Counted from the first letter of the stretch, positions 17,739-29,283 are shown. The stretch: 64,000 nucleotides of DNA from Mycobacterium basiliense (GCF_900292015.1 NZ_LR130759.1:4464001-4528000); one strand, 5' to 3'. Translations and numbers: made by a program. The notes: generated from the letters alone by a model not told the origin.

Positions 17739-18415
17739 CCCGGGTATTGGTGATTGACGACGACCCGCATATCCTGCGTGCGCTCCGCATCAACCTGACC
17801 GTGCGTGGGTATGAGGTCATCACCGCGTCGTCGGGAGCGGGTGCCTTGCGTGGCGCGGCCGAGCACCGACCCGATGTGGTGATCCTCGACCTTGGTCTGC
17901 CCGACATCTCGGGCATCGATGTGCTGGGCGGCCTGCGAGGCTGGCTGACGGCTCCGGTGATTGTGTTGTCGGCACGAACCGATTCGTCGGACAAGGTTGA
18001 AGCCCTGGACGCGGGCGCCGACGATTACGTAACCAAGCCGTTCGGAATGGACGAATTGCTGGCCCGCCTGCGCGCAGCGGTGCGCCGCACCACCGCAGCA
18101 TCAGAAACGGAACAGCCGGTTATCGAAACCGATTCCTTCACCGTGGATCTGGCCGCCAAAAAGGTCATCAGGGACGGTGTCGAAGTTCATCTCACCCCGA
18201 CCGAATGGGGCATGCTCGAGATGCTGGTCCGCAATCGGGGCAAATTGGTCGACCGCGAGACGCTGCTCAAAGAGGTGTGGGGACCGGCGTATGCCACCGA
18301 AACCCATTATCTGCGTGTGTATCTGGCGCAACTGCGGCGCAAACTCGAGCATGATCCGTCGCATCCCAAACACTTGTTGACCGAAGCCGGAATGGGCTAC
18401 CGCTTCGAGGCTTGA
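17735..18415 (+). CDS. kdpE: Response regulator KdpE
   Basis: 226 residues, OmpR class. Acidic pair DDD near residues 9-11, phosphoacceptor D52 (ILDLGLPD), VLSARTD, and KPF switch lysine; C-terminal winged helix with LLKEVWGPAY and GMGYRFEA. ATGA overlap with kdpD gives coupled synthesis. It activates kdpFABC under low K+. Being downstream in the same direction, kdpDE may also be reached by read-through from the kdp promoter, giving positive autoregulation. Confidence 0.96.
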   Translation: MTRVLVIDDDPHILRALRINLTVRGYEVITASSGAGALRGAAEHRPDVVILDLGLPDISGIDVLGGLRGWLTAPVIVLSARTDSSDKVEALDAGADDYVTKPFGMDELLARLRAAVRRTTAASETEQPVIETDSFTVDLAAKKVIRDGVEVHLTPTEWGMLEMLVRNRGKLVDRETLLKEVWGPAYATETHYLRVYLAQLRRKLEHDPSHPKHLLTEAGMGYRFEA

Positions 18416-18448
18416 GTCCCACCAACGACAGTAGTCACCGCACAAGAC

Positions 18449-18463
18449 GGCACACATTGTGCC
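18449..18463. terminator. Short hairpin between convergent kdpE and the small winged-helix gene
   Basis: GGCACA (18449-18454), CAT loop, TGTGCC (18458-18463) lie in the 64-bp gap between convergent genes. The stem is short and no T-tract follows; a weak bidirectional terminator is possible. Confidence 0.3.
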
Positions 18464-18479
18464 CGCCTTCTAGCGACAG

Positions 18480-18776
18480 CTACGGCGCGCCACGCGCCAC
18501 TGCGCGCAGAGCCAACACCCGTTGGAGAATCCGGTATTCGGTCGAGCGCGGGATATATGCCGACCCATACCGACCCCGGCCGAGCCGATAGACCCGGCCG
18601 CGCTGGACTTCCCAACGCAACGCGTCCGACACCGCCTTCGATGCCCTGCCCGGCACAGCGAAGCCGTGCCAGGCAAGCACATCGATCATCTCGGTGATGG
18701 TCGCGGGCCCCTGTTGGGACAGGTGCATGGTCAACACGTAGCGAAGCTCGATTCCGCGAAGCATGGTGGTCATCAT
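18480..18776 (-). CDS. Small winged-helix-like conserved hypothetical protein
   Basis: 98 residues starting MMTTMLRGIELRYVLTMHLS. The central part, GPATITEMIDVLAW, then ASKAVSDALRWEVQRGRVYR and LGRGRYG, has the helix-helix-wing pattern of a small winged-helix DNA-binding domain, ending with a basic helix (STEYRILQRVLALRA). No enzymatic motif is seen. It lies between kdpE (convergent) and ppx (same strand, about 100 bp upstream). I do not recognise a named family. Confidence 0.65.
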   Translation of the reverse strand: MMTTMLRGIELRYVLTMHLSQQGPATITEMIDVLAWHGFAVPGRASKAVSDALRWEVQRGRVYRLGRGRYGSAYIPRSTEYRILQRVLALRAVARGAP

Positions 18777-18875
18777 CGAACGGTCGCATACCGGTCTGAC
18801 ATTGCCCGGGTTGTCGCTACGAGGCGGGCAAAACGTGTGCCACCTCCCCGCCGTGACTGCTGTGGCAGCTGTGAC

Positions 18876-19826
18876 CTACGCGCTCAGCGACAGCACGATT
18901 CCGTCCAGGATGTCGTGCTCACTGACCGTCAGTTCATCAATCCCGGCGCGACTGCGCAGCTCGCACGCCAACTCCTCGACCACAATGGCACCGCCGCCAA
19001 TCACGTCGACTCGGCCCTCATGCATCACCGGCAGCGCGGCCCGCTGCGCTCGGGTCATGCCGATCAGCCGTTCGCAGACCACCTGCAGGTCGGCGCCGGA
19101 CACCCGCGAGAGATGAATTGCCCCAGCGTCATACGACGACATCCTGTGGGCCAGAGCGGACAATGTGGTCATTGTCCCGGCCAGCCCCACCCAGGTCCGC
19201 GCCTTCGCAACCGGAACCACCTGCAACGCGGGTTCCAGCTTTTCGCGAACCAGCAGTCGGGCCGATCGCACCTCATCCGGCGTCGGTGGGTCGGAGTGCA
19301 AGCAGCGTTCGGTCAACCGGACACAACCGATGTCGGCTGAGTAACTCGCCACCACGTCGTTGCCAGCCTTCCCAAGAACAATCTCGGTGGAACCACCACC
19401 CAAGTCGACAACAACGAACGGTGCTGCCGCACTGTCTAATTCACCGACAGCTCCAAGAAAGGAGAGCTCGGCCTCTTCGGCGCCGCTGATGACTTCCGCG
19501 ATAGAACCGGGGATCACCGCGCCCAGCACGTCCGCCGTCATCGCGAAGAAGATATCGCGATTGACAGCGTCACGCGTGGCCGAGGTGGCAACCATCCGCA
19601 CCCGCTCGACACCGTGCCGCTTAAGCAAGGCGGCGTAGTCGATCAGGGCGGCGCGGGTACGGGCGATCGCCTCCGCCGCAAGCCGGCCGGTCGCGTCAAC
19701 TCCCTGACCCAATCGGACAATCCGGGTTTCGCGATGCACATCGTCGAGGTGCGCGCCGGTCACATCGGCGATCAGCAACCGAATCGAGTTGGTACCGCAG
19801 TCAATAGCGGCAACCCGCCTCACCAT
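18876..19826 (-). CDS. ppx: Ppx/GppA family exopolyphosphatase
   Basis: 316 residues from ATG 19826 (VRRVAAIDCGTNSIRLLIAD). The acetate/sugar kinase-Hsp70 actin fold is marked by the N-terminal DCGTNSIRLL phosphate-1 motif, VVDLGGGSTEIVLG phosphate-2 motif and GLAGTMTTLSAL. This is the short two-domain form; M. tuberculosis Rv1026 hydrolyses short polyphosphate. Its start overlaps the stop of the DUF501 gene (ATGGTGA), so it is the distal gene of a coupled set with DUF501 and the FtsB-like gene. Confidence 0.92.
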   Translation of the reverse strand: MVRRVAAIDCGTNSIRLLIADVTGAHLDDVHRETRIVRLGQGVDATGRLAAEAIARTRAALIDYAALLKRHGVERVRMVATSATRDAVNRDIFFAMTADVLGAVIPGSIAEVISGAEEAELSFLGAVGELDSAAAPFVVVDLGGGSTEIVLGKAGNDVVASYSADIGCVRLTERCLHSDPPTPDEVRSARLLVREKLEPALQVVPVAKARTWVGLAGTMTTLSALAHRMSSYDAGAIHLSRVSGADLQVVCERLIGMTRAQRAALPVMHEGRVDVIGGGAIVVEELACELRSRAGIDELTVSEHDILDGIVLSLSA

Positions 19827-20308
19827 TGCTCCGCATCCAAAACCGTGGCCAGGGCGGGCTCGGCCGCCAGCAGCGCTAACACTTCGTCTCCGAGCGGGTT
19901 CACCCCCGGCCCCTTGGCCAGCGAATGCGCGACCAGCACATGCAAGCACTTGACCCGATCGGGCATGCCGCCCGCCGAAAACGTGGTCCCCAGCGGTTCG
20001 ACCGCGTCCCGATCGGCCAGATAGGACTCATGCGCCCGCCGATAGTGGGCGGCCAGATCGGGGTCATTGCATAGCCGTTCGGTCATCTCCCGCATAAGTC
20101 CGGTGGTTTCCAGCCTGCTCGCTGCCGATGTTAGCGCCGGGTGGGTCAGGTAATAAAGCGTCGGAAACGGTGTGCCATCAGGAAGTCTCGGCGCCGTCTT
20201 CACCACGGCGGGCTCACCGTTGGGACAGCGGTAGGAGATTTCCAGCACGCCGCGCGGTTCCCGACCGAGCTGACGCGCCACCACCTCCAGATCGGCGTGA
20301 TCAACCAC
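19820..20308 (-). CDS. DUF501 family protein
   Basis: 162 residues, similar to M. tuberculosis Rv1025. The family marker region RCPNGEPAVVKTAPRLPDGT, followed by PFPTLYYLTHP and a later GMPDRVKCLHVLVAHSLAKG, is characteristic of DUF501. Cys residues in RCPNG and KCLH plus nearby His could bind metal, but no function is established that I know of. It overlaps the FtsB-like gene upstream and ppx downstream. Confidence 0.9.
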   Translation of the reverse strand: MVDHADLEVVARQLGREPRGVLEISYRCPNGEPAVVKTAPRLPDGTPFPTLYYLTHPALTSAASRLETTGLMREMTERLCNDPDLAAHYRRAHESYLADRDAVEPLGTTFSAGGMPDRVKCLHVLVAHSLAKGPGVNPLGDEVLALLAAEPALATVLDAEQW

Positions 20309-20966
20309 CGGGTGCCTGCGGAGCGGGCTCGGGTGGGGGCGACGTGGCGGCGGCGGGGGGCAGGTGCGGCGCGTCGGCGATGGTGTGCCACAGCGAGGTG
20401 TACCAGGGTTCGTTCTTGGCCGGGATGGCCGCGTCAGCTCCCGGCTGCGGGGCCGCCCCGGCCGACGGCGGCAGCTGAACTTGGAAGGGGATGTCTCCCG
20501 GCATCACGAAGCCCAGCCGCTCGCGGGCCTGAGCCGCGACATAGGCGGGGTCAGCCAGCTGGCTCTTGCGCTGTTCCAGGTCGGCGATCTGACGGCGCAG
20601 CTCCGCTTCCGTCGCCGACAACTGTTCCATTTCGGTGCGTTGCGCGAAATAGGTGCGGACCGGCCCGGCGATGGTCAACGTCAACACGCAAACAACGGCC
20701 GCCAGCACCGCGGCGCGCCGAGCGGTAAAGCCGAGCCGCTGCTCGGAGCGCTGCTCGACCGATTCGGTAAACGACCGCTTGATGGGTTCGACGATGTGCT
20801 CTTGCAGCGCCCGCGACGTGTTACGACCGGCGGTCGGCCCGGTGTGTGAAGTCTGCGAAGGCCGCGACGCCGACGAGGAGCGACGGCCCCGCGCCGCGTC
20901 ACCGGCCTTCGCCGGCCGAGACGCCGGAGAACGGCGTTTCGGATCGGGCCGTTTCGCGTCGGGCAT
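20301..20966 (-). CDS. ftsB: FtsB/DivIC-type septum formation protein
   Basis: 221 residues. A basic, disordered N-terminal cytoplasmic region (about 1-80) precedes one membrane helix (about 85-105, RAAVLAAVVCVLTLTIAGPV). A coiled coil follows (TEMEQLSATEAELRRQIADL and EQRKSQLADP), then the ARERLGFVMPGD motif typical of FtsB/DivIC and a Pro/Ala-rich tail. It is expected to sit in the divisome with FtsQ and FtsL. Matches M. tuberculosis Rv1024 in position. Downstream of eno, as is common for FtsB. Confidence 0.88.
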   Translation of the reverse strand: MPDAKRPDPKRRSPASRPAKAGDAARGRRSSSASRPSQTSHTGPTAGRNTSRALQEHIVEPIKRSFTESVEQRSEQRLGFTARRAAVLAAVVCVLTLTIAGPVRTYFAQRTEMEQLSATEAELRRQIADLEQRKSQLADPAYVAAQARERLGFVMPGDIPFQVQLPPSAGAAPQPGADAAIPAKNEPWYTSLWHTIADAPHLPPAAATSPPPEPAPQAPGG

Positions 20967-21020
20967 CTCGCTTCAGCCGCTTTTCTCGTTGAATACCAAC
21001 CTATTTCAACCCATTGCGAG

Positions 21021-22373
<1,353 letters not shown>

Positions 22374-22389
22374 TCAGCGATCCATCCTT

Positions 22390-23130
22390 CTATAGCGGAT
22401 GACCGGCCGCGTAGGCGGTCGCCCAGTCTCGGACCGCGCGGGCGTAAACACCGGAGTTGTTGTAGGCACGCAATGCGGTGATCCACCCGCGCGGCGTCGC
22501 GAGATCCTTTCCACGCCAGCACAAATAACCAGCCGCCGAGAGCGCGGCGTCATCGATGTTGTCTGGGCTGACGATGCCGTCGTTGTTCGCGTCCACCCCG
22601 TAGAGCCGCCACGTCTCGGAGATGAACTGCATCGGCCCCATCGCGCGCTCCACCCCGTCTGCATCCGCCGCGCCATCCAGCAACGCTCGCTCGCTGTCCA
22701 CGATGCGCAAAGTGCCGCCGGTACCGTCGAGCCGAACGCCCCGGATGGGAGGAGTCACGTCCCCGTTGGGCGCGATTGTGGCGCCCCGATAGGTGCCGTT
22801 ATGACTCTCTACCTGCCCGATACCCGCCAATGTGGTCCACGCAATGTGACACTTGGGGTTCTCGACCTCCGCAACTCGGGCGGCGTAAGCGTACGCCTCC
22901 AGCGCGATGACCGGCATCTCCAACGCCGGAGCGCGTTGCTCTGCCCATTCCCGCAACTGGTCGGCGGGCCGACCCGCGGCGTAGGTGTCCACCGGGGGTA
23001 CCGGATCGCCGGGCGGCGGCGGCACACCCTCGGGGATAAACAAGCTGAGCTGCCACGTGCAACTTGACGCCAATAGCATCGCGGTCGCCCCAATCACGGC
23101 GACCGCGCGCAACCAACGTCTGGGCGTCAC
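22390..23130 (-). CDS. lpqU: Lipoprotein LpqU, lytic-transglycosylase-like
   Basis: 246 residues. A lipoprotein signal peptide ends at the lipobox LLASSC (Cys 24). The mature part has a goose-type/SLT-like core: WTTLAGIGQVESHNG, with the catalytic-type Glu in QVES, then AMGPMQFISETW and the late Tyr/Asn-rich ALRAYNNSGVYA. Predicted to act on peptidoglycan at the outer face of the membrane. Corresponds to Rv1022. Enzymatic activity is inferred from these motifs. Confidence 0.92.
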   Translation of the reverse strand: MTPRRWLRAVAVIGATAMLLASSCTWQLSLFIPEGVPPPPGDPVPPVDTYAAGRPADQLREWAEQRAPALEMPVIALEAYAYAARVAEVENPKCHIAWTTLAGIGQVESHNGTYRGATIAPNGDVTPPIRGVRLDGTGGTLRIVDSERALLDGAADADGVERAMGPMQFISETWRLYGVDANNDGIVSPDNIDDAALSAAGYLCWRGKDLATPRGWITALRAYNNSGVYARAVRDWATAYAAGHPL

Positions 23131-23454
23131 AATGCTCCTCTTCGGCTCCTCTGTATGTCCGAGTGGGACCGCGCGACCGGGTCATAGCCGTCTGGGCCAT
23201 ATTCATCGTCCCATGGGCTAGCGAACTACCCGGCCGCATTTTCGGATCAGCACACAGTTATACCGTCGATACCGGCCAGATATCGATTAGCTACTAGCAT
23301 GTTTGGCTATCATGATTTCGGGTTAGGTTGGCGGCTAACGCATCTTCCGCAAACTTCATGATGATCGCTTGATATGGGGAGTCTCTGAGTCGTCGCAAAG
23401 ATCAATCGGCCGAGTTGAAACCCCGAAACTCGGGCCTGGCGGGACCGACCGGTC
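23131..23454. other. Intergenic region between lpqU and mazG, no gene seen
   Basis: About 320 bp. The part next to lpqU should hold its promoter (GAGGAGCATTGTG ribosome binding region at the lpqU start). The centre around 23270-23300 is A/T-richer (ATATCGATTAGCTACTAGC). The run GAAACCCCGAAACTCGGGCCTGGC near 23416 has a short imperfect hairpin that could terminate mazG transcripts. No convincing coding frame or known RNA recognised. Confidence 0.4.
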
Positions 23455-24522
23455 CTACCGCCTGCCTTTGCGCTTTTTGGAGCCGCTGCGAGGCTCCTTG
23501 GCAGTCTCCGCCGGCACTGCCACGGTTTCGACGGGAGCCTCGGCCGGCTCCTCGAATTCCATCGGCTCAAGCACCGGGCCGGCTCTCGTCGAGCCCGCTG
23601 GCCAGTACGTCAGCCATTCCTGCGCGCTGATAGCGCCGATCGGCGCAACGTCGAGTTCCTCTGCCACACTGTCGCCCCGGCGCGCCGCCACGATCGCCTT
23701 CTCGGCGCTACGAACATTGTCGGCGAAGTCTAATACGGCTGCCCGCAAACAGTTTTCCGCGTCGATATCCGCCGATAGGGATACCGACGTGATCTCGTCA
23801 GGAATCAGCTCGGCCGGCAAGCCGGCCTTACCGACACGTTCAATCACCTTCTGCGCCAACGCTAACGCCGGCTGACCCGTCTGAACATCGTCCAACACGG
23901 AATTCCGTGTCTTCTCGGCCGCCTTACGCTCTTCCCACTGGGCCATCTGTTCTTGCAACGAAATCGATTCGCCGGCAAGAACTCCCGGTGCGCGATTGCC
24001 CAATTTGCGGATCAGCGTGTCGGCGACGTCATCGATCGTGAATGGGAGCAGCGCCGCATCCTCGGCGATCCGGGCATGGAAAAGCACCTGTAGCAGCAGG
24101 TCACCGAGCTCCTCGCGGAGCTGGTCGACATTGCCGCTGTGCACCGCGTCAAGCAGCTCGTAGGTCTCCTCCAGCAGATAGCGGCGCAACGACTGATGGG
24201 TTTGCTCGCTTTCCCACGGGCCGTCGGTGCGCAGTCTGTCCATCATGGCCACAGCGTCGAGCAGTCTTTCCCCCCGCTGCCGATCCTGGGCTGAAATCAG
24301 CCGTGCTCCGCCGGCCAATCGTGCCGTCACGGCCGGATGGTTGGGATCGGAGGACAACAACACTGGGGCGTCGTCTCCTATGTGCACCGGATGCGCATCG
24401 GGCAGCGACCAGGGCACCGCGACCGGCATCTCCTCGGTGTATTGAACCGGGCCGCCGAGCAATTCGATAGCTTCGATGGGGACCAGCGCGGGACGGCGAG
24501 GGTCGACCAGGACGACAATCAT
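23455..24522 (-). CDS. mazG: Nucleoside triphosphate pyrophosphohydrolase MazG
   Basis: 355 residues. The MazG domain (about 95-215) contains the metal-binding EExxE-type helices ([31 protein letters not shown]) and the partner segment NRAPGVLAG. It removes aberrant NTPs; the M. tuberculosis protein (325 residues as I recall) hydrolyses damaged and canonical NTPs. The additional C-terminal tail here ([20 protein letters not shown] and a final Lys/Arg-rich GSKKRKGRR) is unstructured-looking and longer than in that orthologue. Start overlaps the mfd stop by ATGA, so the two genes are co-transcribed. Confidence 0.94.
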   Translation of the reverse strand: MIVVLVDPRRPALVPIEAIELLGGPVQYTEEMPVAVPWSLPDAHPVHIGDDAPVLLSSDPNHPAVTARLAGGARLISAQDRQRGERLLDAVAMMDRLRTDGPWESEQTHQSLRRYLLEETYELLDAVHSGNVDQLREELGDLLLQVLFHARIAEDAALLPFTIDDVADTLIRKLGNRAPGVLAGESISLQEQMAQWEERKAAEKTRNSVLDDVQTGQPALALAQKVIERVGKAGLPAELIPDEITSVSLSADIDAENCLRAAVLDFADNVRSAEKAIVAARRGDSVAEELDVAPIGAISAQEWLTYWPAGSTRAGPVLEPMEFEEPAEAPVETVAVPAETAKEPRSGSKKRKGRR

Positions 24523-27500
24523 CGCGCTTGCCGCTCCTTACTCGACGCGGTGCGGCCCGCATCGTCGCCGGGTGATATCCCGTTCGTTATACCAATATCC
24601 TGCTGCGGTTTCCCGGCTAGCGCCGTCACCAGATCGGCCACCATCTGCACCAATTCGACATCGCGAAGGCGGGCGGCACCGACACCGCCAGCGCGTGGGA
24701 TGGGCACCTGCACCGTCGCGGTGGTGGCGCGGTAATTCGCCCCGGGATAGATCCGTTTGAGTCGCACCTGCGCTGAATCCAGCAAATTCAGCGGCGACAG
24801 CCGTACCGTGGCCGCCGACGGAGCCGACACTTCGGTGATGCCCGAACCACGGCACAGCAGACGCAACCGCGCCACGGCAACCAGCCGCCGGGCGGGTTCG
24901 GGCAACACCCCGTACCGGTCGTGCAGTTCCTCGACCACCGCCGCGATCTCGCTCTCGGAGGTGGCGGCGGCCAGCCGCCGGTAGCCCTCCAAACGCAGGC
25001 GGTCGCTGGCAATGTAGTCGGGCGGCAGATGCGCATCGACCGGCAGGTCGATCCGCACGTCCTTGGGTTCCTCCGGACTGGTCACCGTCTGGCCGTCGGC
25101 GGCCGCCCGGTACGCCTCAACAGCCTCGCCGACCAACCGCACGTATAAGTCGAATCCCACGCCGGCGACGTGGCCGGACTGCTCGACTCCGAGCACATTG
25201 CCGGCGCCGCGGATCTCAAGATCCTTCAGGGCGACCGCCATACCCGCGCCCAGCTCGTTGTTCTGCGCGATAGTGGCTAACCGGTCATAGGCGGTCTCGG
25301 TCAGCGGCGCTTGGGGCGGGTACAAGAAGTAGGCGTAACCGCGCTCACGGCTACGGCCCACCCGGCCGCGCAGCTGATGCAGTTGAGATAGACCGAAGGT
25401 ATCGGCCCGTTCGACGATGAGTGTGTTGGCGTTGGAGATGTCCAGACCGGTCTCCACGATCGTCGTGCACACCAGGATGTCGTATTCGCGGTTCCAGAAT
25501 CCCTGTACCGTGCGTTCCAGCAGCTCTTCGGGCATTTGCCCGTGTGCGACCACCACCCGGGCCTCGGGCACCAGGCTGCGCACCGTCGCGGCGGCCTCGT
25601 CGATGGTCCTGACCCGGTTATGCACGTAAAAGGCCTGCCCGTCGCGCAGCAATTCCCGCCGCAACGCGGCAGCGACCTGCTTGTTGTCGTGCGGGCCCAC
25701 GTAGGTCAGCACCGGGTAACGATCCTCGGGCGGGGTCAAGATGGTCGACATCTCGCGAATGCCGGCCAGACTCATCTCCAGCGTGCGCGGGATGGGAGTG
25801 GCACTCATCGTCAGCACGTCAACGTGGGTACGCAGCGACTTGATGTGCTCCTTGTGCTCGACGCCGAACCGCTGCTCCTCGTCAACCACCACCAAACCCA
25901 GATCCTTCCAGCGCACGCCGGTCTGTAGCAGTCGATGTGTGCCGATCACAACGTCCACCGAACCGTCGGCCAGCCCGTCGATCACCGCGCGTGACTCCGC
26001 GACGTCGGTGAACCGCGACAGCCCCTTGACGGTGACCGGGAACCCGGCCATTCGATCGGTGAACGTTTGCAGATGCTGATCGGCCAGCAGCGTGGTGGGC
26101 ACCAGCACCGCCACCTGTTTGCCATCCTGAACCGCCTTGAACGCCGCCCGCACCGCGATCTCCGTCTTGCCGTAGCCGACATCGCCACAGATCACCCGAT
26201 CCATCGGAATCGGCTTTTCCATGTCGGCCTTGACCTCGGTAATCGCGGTGAGCTGATCGACGGTTTCGGTGTAACCGAACGCGTCCTCCATCTCGGCCTG
26301 CCAAGGGGTGTCGGGCCCATAGGCGTGCCCCGGGCTGGCCTGCCGCTTGGCGTACAACGACACCAGCTCGCCGGCGATCTCACGCACCGCACGGCGCGCC
26401 TTGGTCTTGGTGTTGGCCCAGTCGCTGCCGCCCAGCCGGCTCAACGCCGGTGCCTGCCCGCCGACGTAGCGGGACAACTGATCCAGGGAATCCATCGGCA
26501 CGAAGAGCTTGTCGGCCTGTTGCCCCCGCTTGCCGGACGCGTACTCGAGGACCAAATATTCGCGACGGGCGCCCCCGACGGTGCGCTCGACCATCTCGAC
26601 GAATCGGCCGATGCCGTGCTGATCGTGCACCACCAGGTCGCCGGCCGTCAGCGCTAACGGGTCGACGGTGTTGCGCCGCTTGGCCGCCAACCGCTTGCCT
26701 TCAACGGCGGTGGCCCGGCTACCGGTCAGATCCGTCTCGGTGACCACGACCAGGTTCACCCCCGGTATGACAATGCCGTCGAGTAGCGGACCTTTGAGCA
26801 CCCCGACCACACCCGCCTTGGGAGTTCGTTGGGATCCCGAGTCCACCATCGCGGCGGGAATGTCCGACTCGGCGAGCCGCTCCACCATGCGGTGTGCGGT
26901 GCCGGCGCCGGGCGCCACCATCACGGCATACCCGCCCGTTGCAACGTGTGCGCGCAGCATCGCAAAGATGCCGTCGATATCACGCTGATGCCCACGCGCC
27001 GAGGGCGCCGCCCGGACGTCCAGTTCGATCGTTGACTCGTCGGACAGTTGGCTCAACGTCCACCACGGATGGCCGGACGTGCTCGCCACCGCCCGCACCT
27101 GGTTCAGCTCCGCGAAGCCGGACCCGCCCAGCTGTTCGACGTCGACGGGCGCATCGGTCCCCATGGCCGCAACCGACCAGGACGCTTCCAAGAACTCCCG
27201 GCCGGTCTTGATCAGGTCGGCCGCCCTGGTGCGCACTTTCTCCGGATCACACACCAACACCGGAGTGCCCTTAGCCAGCTGATCGGTCAGCAGCGCATGG
27301 TCGTCGGGCCGCAATACCGGCAGCAGCGCCTCCATCCCGTCCACCGGGATGCCCTCGGCCAGCTTGACCAACATGTCGCTGACGCTGCCGGCGACGGTGT
27401 TTTCGGTCGCCGGGTGCTGGGCGGCCAACTCGGCGGCCCGCGCCCGAACGTCGTCGGTGAGCAGTAGCTCACGGCAGGCCACCGCGACCAGCGTGCTGAC

Positions 27501-28199
27501 CTCAATCTCGGGGATCGACCGCTGGTCGGCGACCGAGAACATGCGCATTTCGGTGATCTCGTCGCCCCAGAATTCGACCCGCATCGGATGCTCGGCGGTC
27601 GGGGCGAAGACATCGAGAATGCCGCCACGGACCGCGAATTCGCCGCGCCGGCCCACCATGTCCACCCGGGTGTAGGCGAGCTCGACCAGGCGGGCAATCA
27701 CATCGTCGAAGCCGATCTCCTGGCCGACGCTCAAGGTGACGGGGTCCTGTCGACCCAGTTGCGGTGTCATCGGTTGCAGCAGCGAACGCACCGCAGTCAC
27801 CACCACCCGCAACGGCGGACCCAGCTGGGCATCGTCGGGATGGGCCAGCCGGCGCAGCACCATCAGCCGGGCGCCGACCGTGTCGACGCCGGGCGAGAGC
27901 CGCTCATGCGGCAGGGTCTCCCAAGACGGGAACACCGCCACCGCGGCACCGAAGACCCCGTGCAGTTCAGCGGTCAGATCGTCGGCTTCGCGGCCGGTGG
28001 CGGTGACCACCAGCAAGGGGCCCTGCTGCGCCAGCGCGCTGGCGACAAAAACGCGCGCACTGGCCGGGCCAACCAGCGTCAATTCTTCGGGTCGATCGGA
28101 GGCGCGCGCGATCAGCTGCTGGAAGGTAGGCGCCGTAAGCGCCAATTCGACGAGCCCCGCGATCGGGGTATCTGGGCTAGCAGCCCCCGGTGCGGTCAT
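24519..28199 (-). CDS. mfd: Transcription-repair coupling factor Mfd
   Basis: 1226 residues. The N-terminal UvrB-like region comes first, then the RNA-polymerase interaction domain around [20 protein letters not shown]. The RecG-like translocase follows, with Walker [19 protein letters not shown] box, [12 protein letters not shown] and [20 protein letters not shown] (motif VI). The C-terminal TRCF domain carries [11 protein letters not shown]. Mfd displaces stalled RNA polymerase and recruits UvrA. Coupled to mazG downstream through a 4-bp overlap; a TetR gene lies about 100 bp upstream on the same strand. Confidence 0.97.
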   Translation of the reverse strand: MTAPGAASPDTPIAGLVELALTAPTFQQLIARASDRPEELTLVGPASARVFVASALAQQGPLLVVTATGREADDLTAELHGVFGAAVAVFPSWETLPHERLSPGVDTVGARLMVLRRLAHPDDAQLGPPLRVVVTAVRSLLQPMTPQLGRQDPVTLSVGQEIGFDDVIARLVELAYTRVDMVGRRGEFAVRGGILDVFAPTAEHPMRVEFWGDEITEMRMFSVADQRSIPEIEVSTLVAVACRELLLTDDVRARAAELAAQHPATENTVAGSVSDMLVKLAEGIPVDGMEALLPVLRPDDHALLTDQLAKGTPVLVCDPEKVRTRAADLIKTGREFLEASWSVAAMGTDAPVDVEQLGGSGFAELNQVRAVASTSGHPWWTLSQLSDESTIELDVRAAPSARGHQRDIDGIFAMLRAHVATGGYAVMVAPGAGTAHRMVERLAESDIPAAMVDSGSQRTPKAGVVGVLKGPLLDGIVIPGVNLVVVTETDLTGSRATAVEGKRLAAKRRNTVDPLALTAGDLVVHDQHGIGRFVEMVERTVGGARREYLVLEYASGKRGQQADKLFVPMDSLDQLSRYVGGQAPALSRLGGSDWANTKTKARRAVREIAGELVSLYAKRQASPGHAYGPDTPWQAEMEDAFGYTETVDQLTAITEVKADMEKPIPMDRVICGDVGYGKTEIAVRAAFKAVQDGKQVAVLVPTTLLADQHLQTFTDRMAGFPVTVKGLSRFTDVAESRAVIDGLADGSVDVVIGTHRLLQTGVRWKDLGLVVVDEEQRFGVEHKEHIKSLRTHVDVLTMSATPIPRTLEMSLAGIREMSTILTPPEDRYPVLTYVGPHDNKQVAAALRRELLRDGQAFYVHNRVRTIDEAAATVRSLVPEARVVVAHGQMPEELLERTVQGFWNREYDILVCTTIVETGLDISNANTLIVERADTFGLSQLHQLRGRVGRSRERGYAYFLYPPQAPLTETAYDRLATIAQNNELGAGMAVALKDLEIRGAGNVLGVEQSGHVAGVGFDLYVRLVGEAVEAYRAAADGQTVTSPEEPKDVRIDLPVDAHLPPDYIASDRLRLEGYRRLAAATSESEIAAVVEELHDRYGVLPEPARRLVAVARLRLLCRGSGITEVSAPSAATVRLSPLNLLDSAQVRLKRIYPGANYRATTATVQVPIPRAGGVGAARLRDVELVQMVADLVTALAGKPQQDIGITNGISPGDDAGRTASSKERQAR

Positions 28200-28298
28200 G
28201 ATGCGGCCATTCTAGGGCGCGAGGATTCCTCGACTTCAGGCCCGGCGCCTTCGGCAGTCGCCGAACAGCGCCCTGGCCGGCCTGCCGCCGGGCGAATG

Positions 28299-28934
28299 CT
28301 ACTCGTCTTGCAGCTGCGGATCGGCTTCCAAGTGAGTCAGGCCGTTCCACATCAGATTGACCAGATGAGCAGCAACCACTTCCTTCTTGGGTTCTCGGGT
28401 GTCGAGCCACCATTGCGCCGTCATCGACACCGAGCCCACCAGTGCCTGGGCATAGAGCGGCGCCAGATCCGGATCCAGACCTCGGCGGGCGAAATCGCCC
28501 GCCAAGATGGAGCTGACCTGGCTGACAGCGTCGTTGAGCAGGCTGGAATAGGTTCCCGAGCTGATCGAAGCCGGTGAATCGCGGATCATGATGCGAAAGC
28601 CGTCGGTGCGTTCTTCGACGTAGGTCAGCAATGCCAAGGCGACCCGTTCGACGCGCACCCGGGACCGGTTGTTGGTCAGCGACGAGGTGATGCCGTCCAG
28701 CAGGGCCGACATCTCCCGGTCCACCACCACCGCGTAGAGGCCCTCTTTACCGCCGAAATGCTCGTAGACGACCGGTTTGGAGACATTGGCGCGTTGCGCA
28801 ATCTCCTCGATTGAGGTCCCGTCGTAACCGCGTTCGGCGAACAATGACCGCGCGATGCCGATGAGTTGGTGTCGGCGTTCACTGCCGGTCATCCGGGGGC
28901 GCGGTGTACGTCCTTCCTTTTCCGGCCCAGCCAC
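28299..28934 (-). CDS. TetR/AcrR family transcriptional regulator
   Basis: 211 residues. The N-terminal TetR HTH (about 20-65) reads RSLFAERGYDGTSIEEIAQR, ANVSKPVVYEHFGGKEGLYA, a near-consensus sequence. The C-terminal ligand domain is all-helical with MTAQWWLDTREPKKEV. Corresponds in position to M. tuberculosis Rv1019. An internal ATG 14 codons in (MTGSERRHQLI) is an equally good start. Target genes are unknown; it sits upstream of mfd on the same strand and may regulate itself. Confidence 0.92.
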   Translation of the reverse strand: MAGPEKEGRTPRPRMTGSERRHQLIGIARSLFAERGYDGTSIEEIAQRANVSKPVVYEHFGGKEGLYAVVVDREMSALLDGITSSLTNNRSRVRVERVALALLTYVEERTDGFRIMIRDSPASISSGTYSSLLNDAVSQVSSILAGDFARRGLDPDLAPLYAQALVGSVSMTAQWWLDTREPKKEVVAAHLVNLMWNGLTHLEADPQLQDE

Positions 28935-29010
28935 GTCAACAGGGTATCGGTTAATGCCCGCGCCGAGCCTGCGCCGATGTCATTTGACGGCGACACCAAG
29001 GTGGGTCTTG

Positions 29011-29283
29011 CCCGACTCCTCCCCGGCCGCCCGCGGCCGGCTTCGTCGTCCGACTCACACCCGATTGCCCGACTCCTCCCCGGCCGCCCGCGGCCGGCTT
29101 CGTCGTCCGACTCACACCCGATTGCCCGACTCCTCCCCGGCCGCCCGCGGCCGGCTTCGTCGTCCGACTCACACCCGATTGCCCGACTCCTCCCCGGCCG
29201 CCCGCGGCCGGCTTCGTCGTCCGACTCACACCCGATTGCCCGACTCCTCCCCGGCCGCCCGCGGCCGGCTTCGTCGTCCGACT
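29011..29283. repeat. 57-bp tandem repeat (VNTR), 4.8 copies
   Basis: Units start at 29011, 29068, 29125, 29182 and 29239; the last ends after 45 bp. Each begins CCCGACTCCTCCCCGGCCGC and contains the palindromic core CCGGCCGCCCGCGGCCGG. Copies look identical by eye. Because 57 is a multiple of three, both strands appear open with a 19-residue repeat, but this is repeat DNA rather than a gene. It lies between the TetR gene and tRNA-Gln. Confidence 0.93.
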
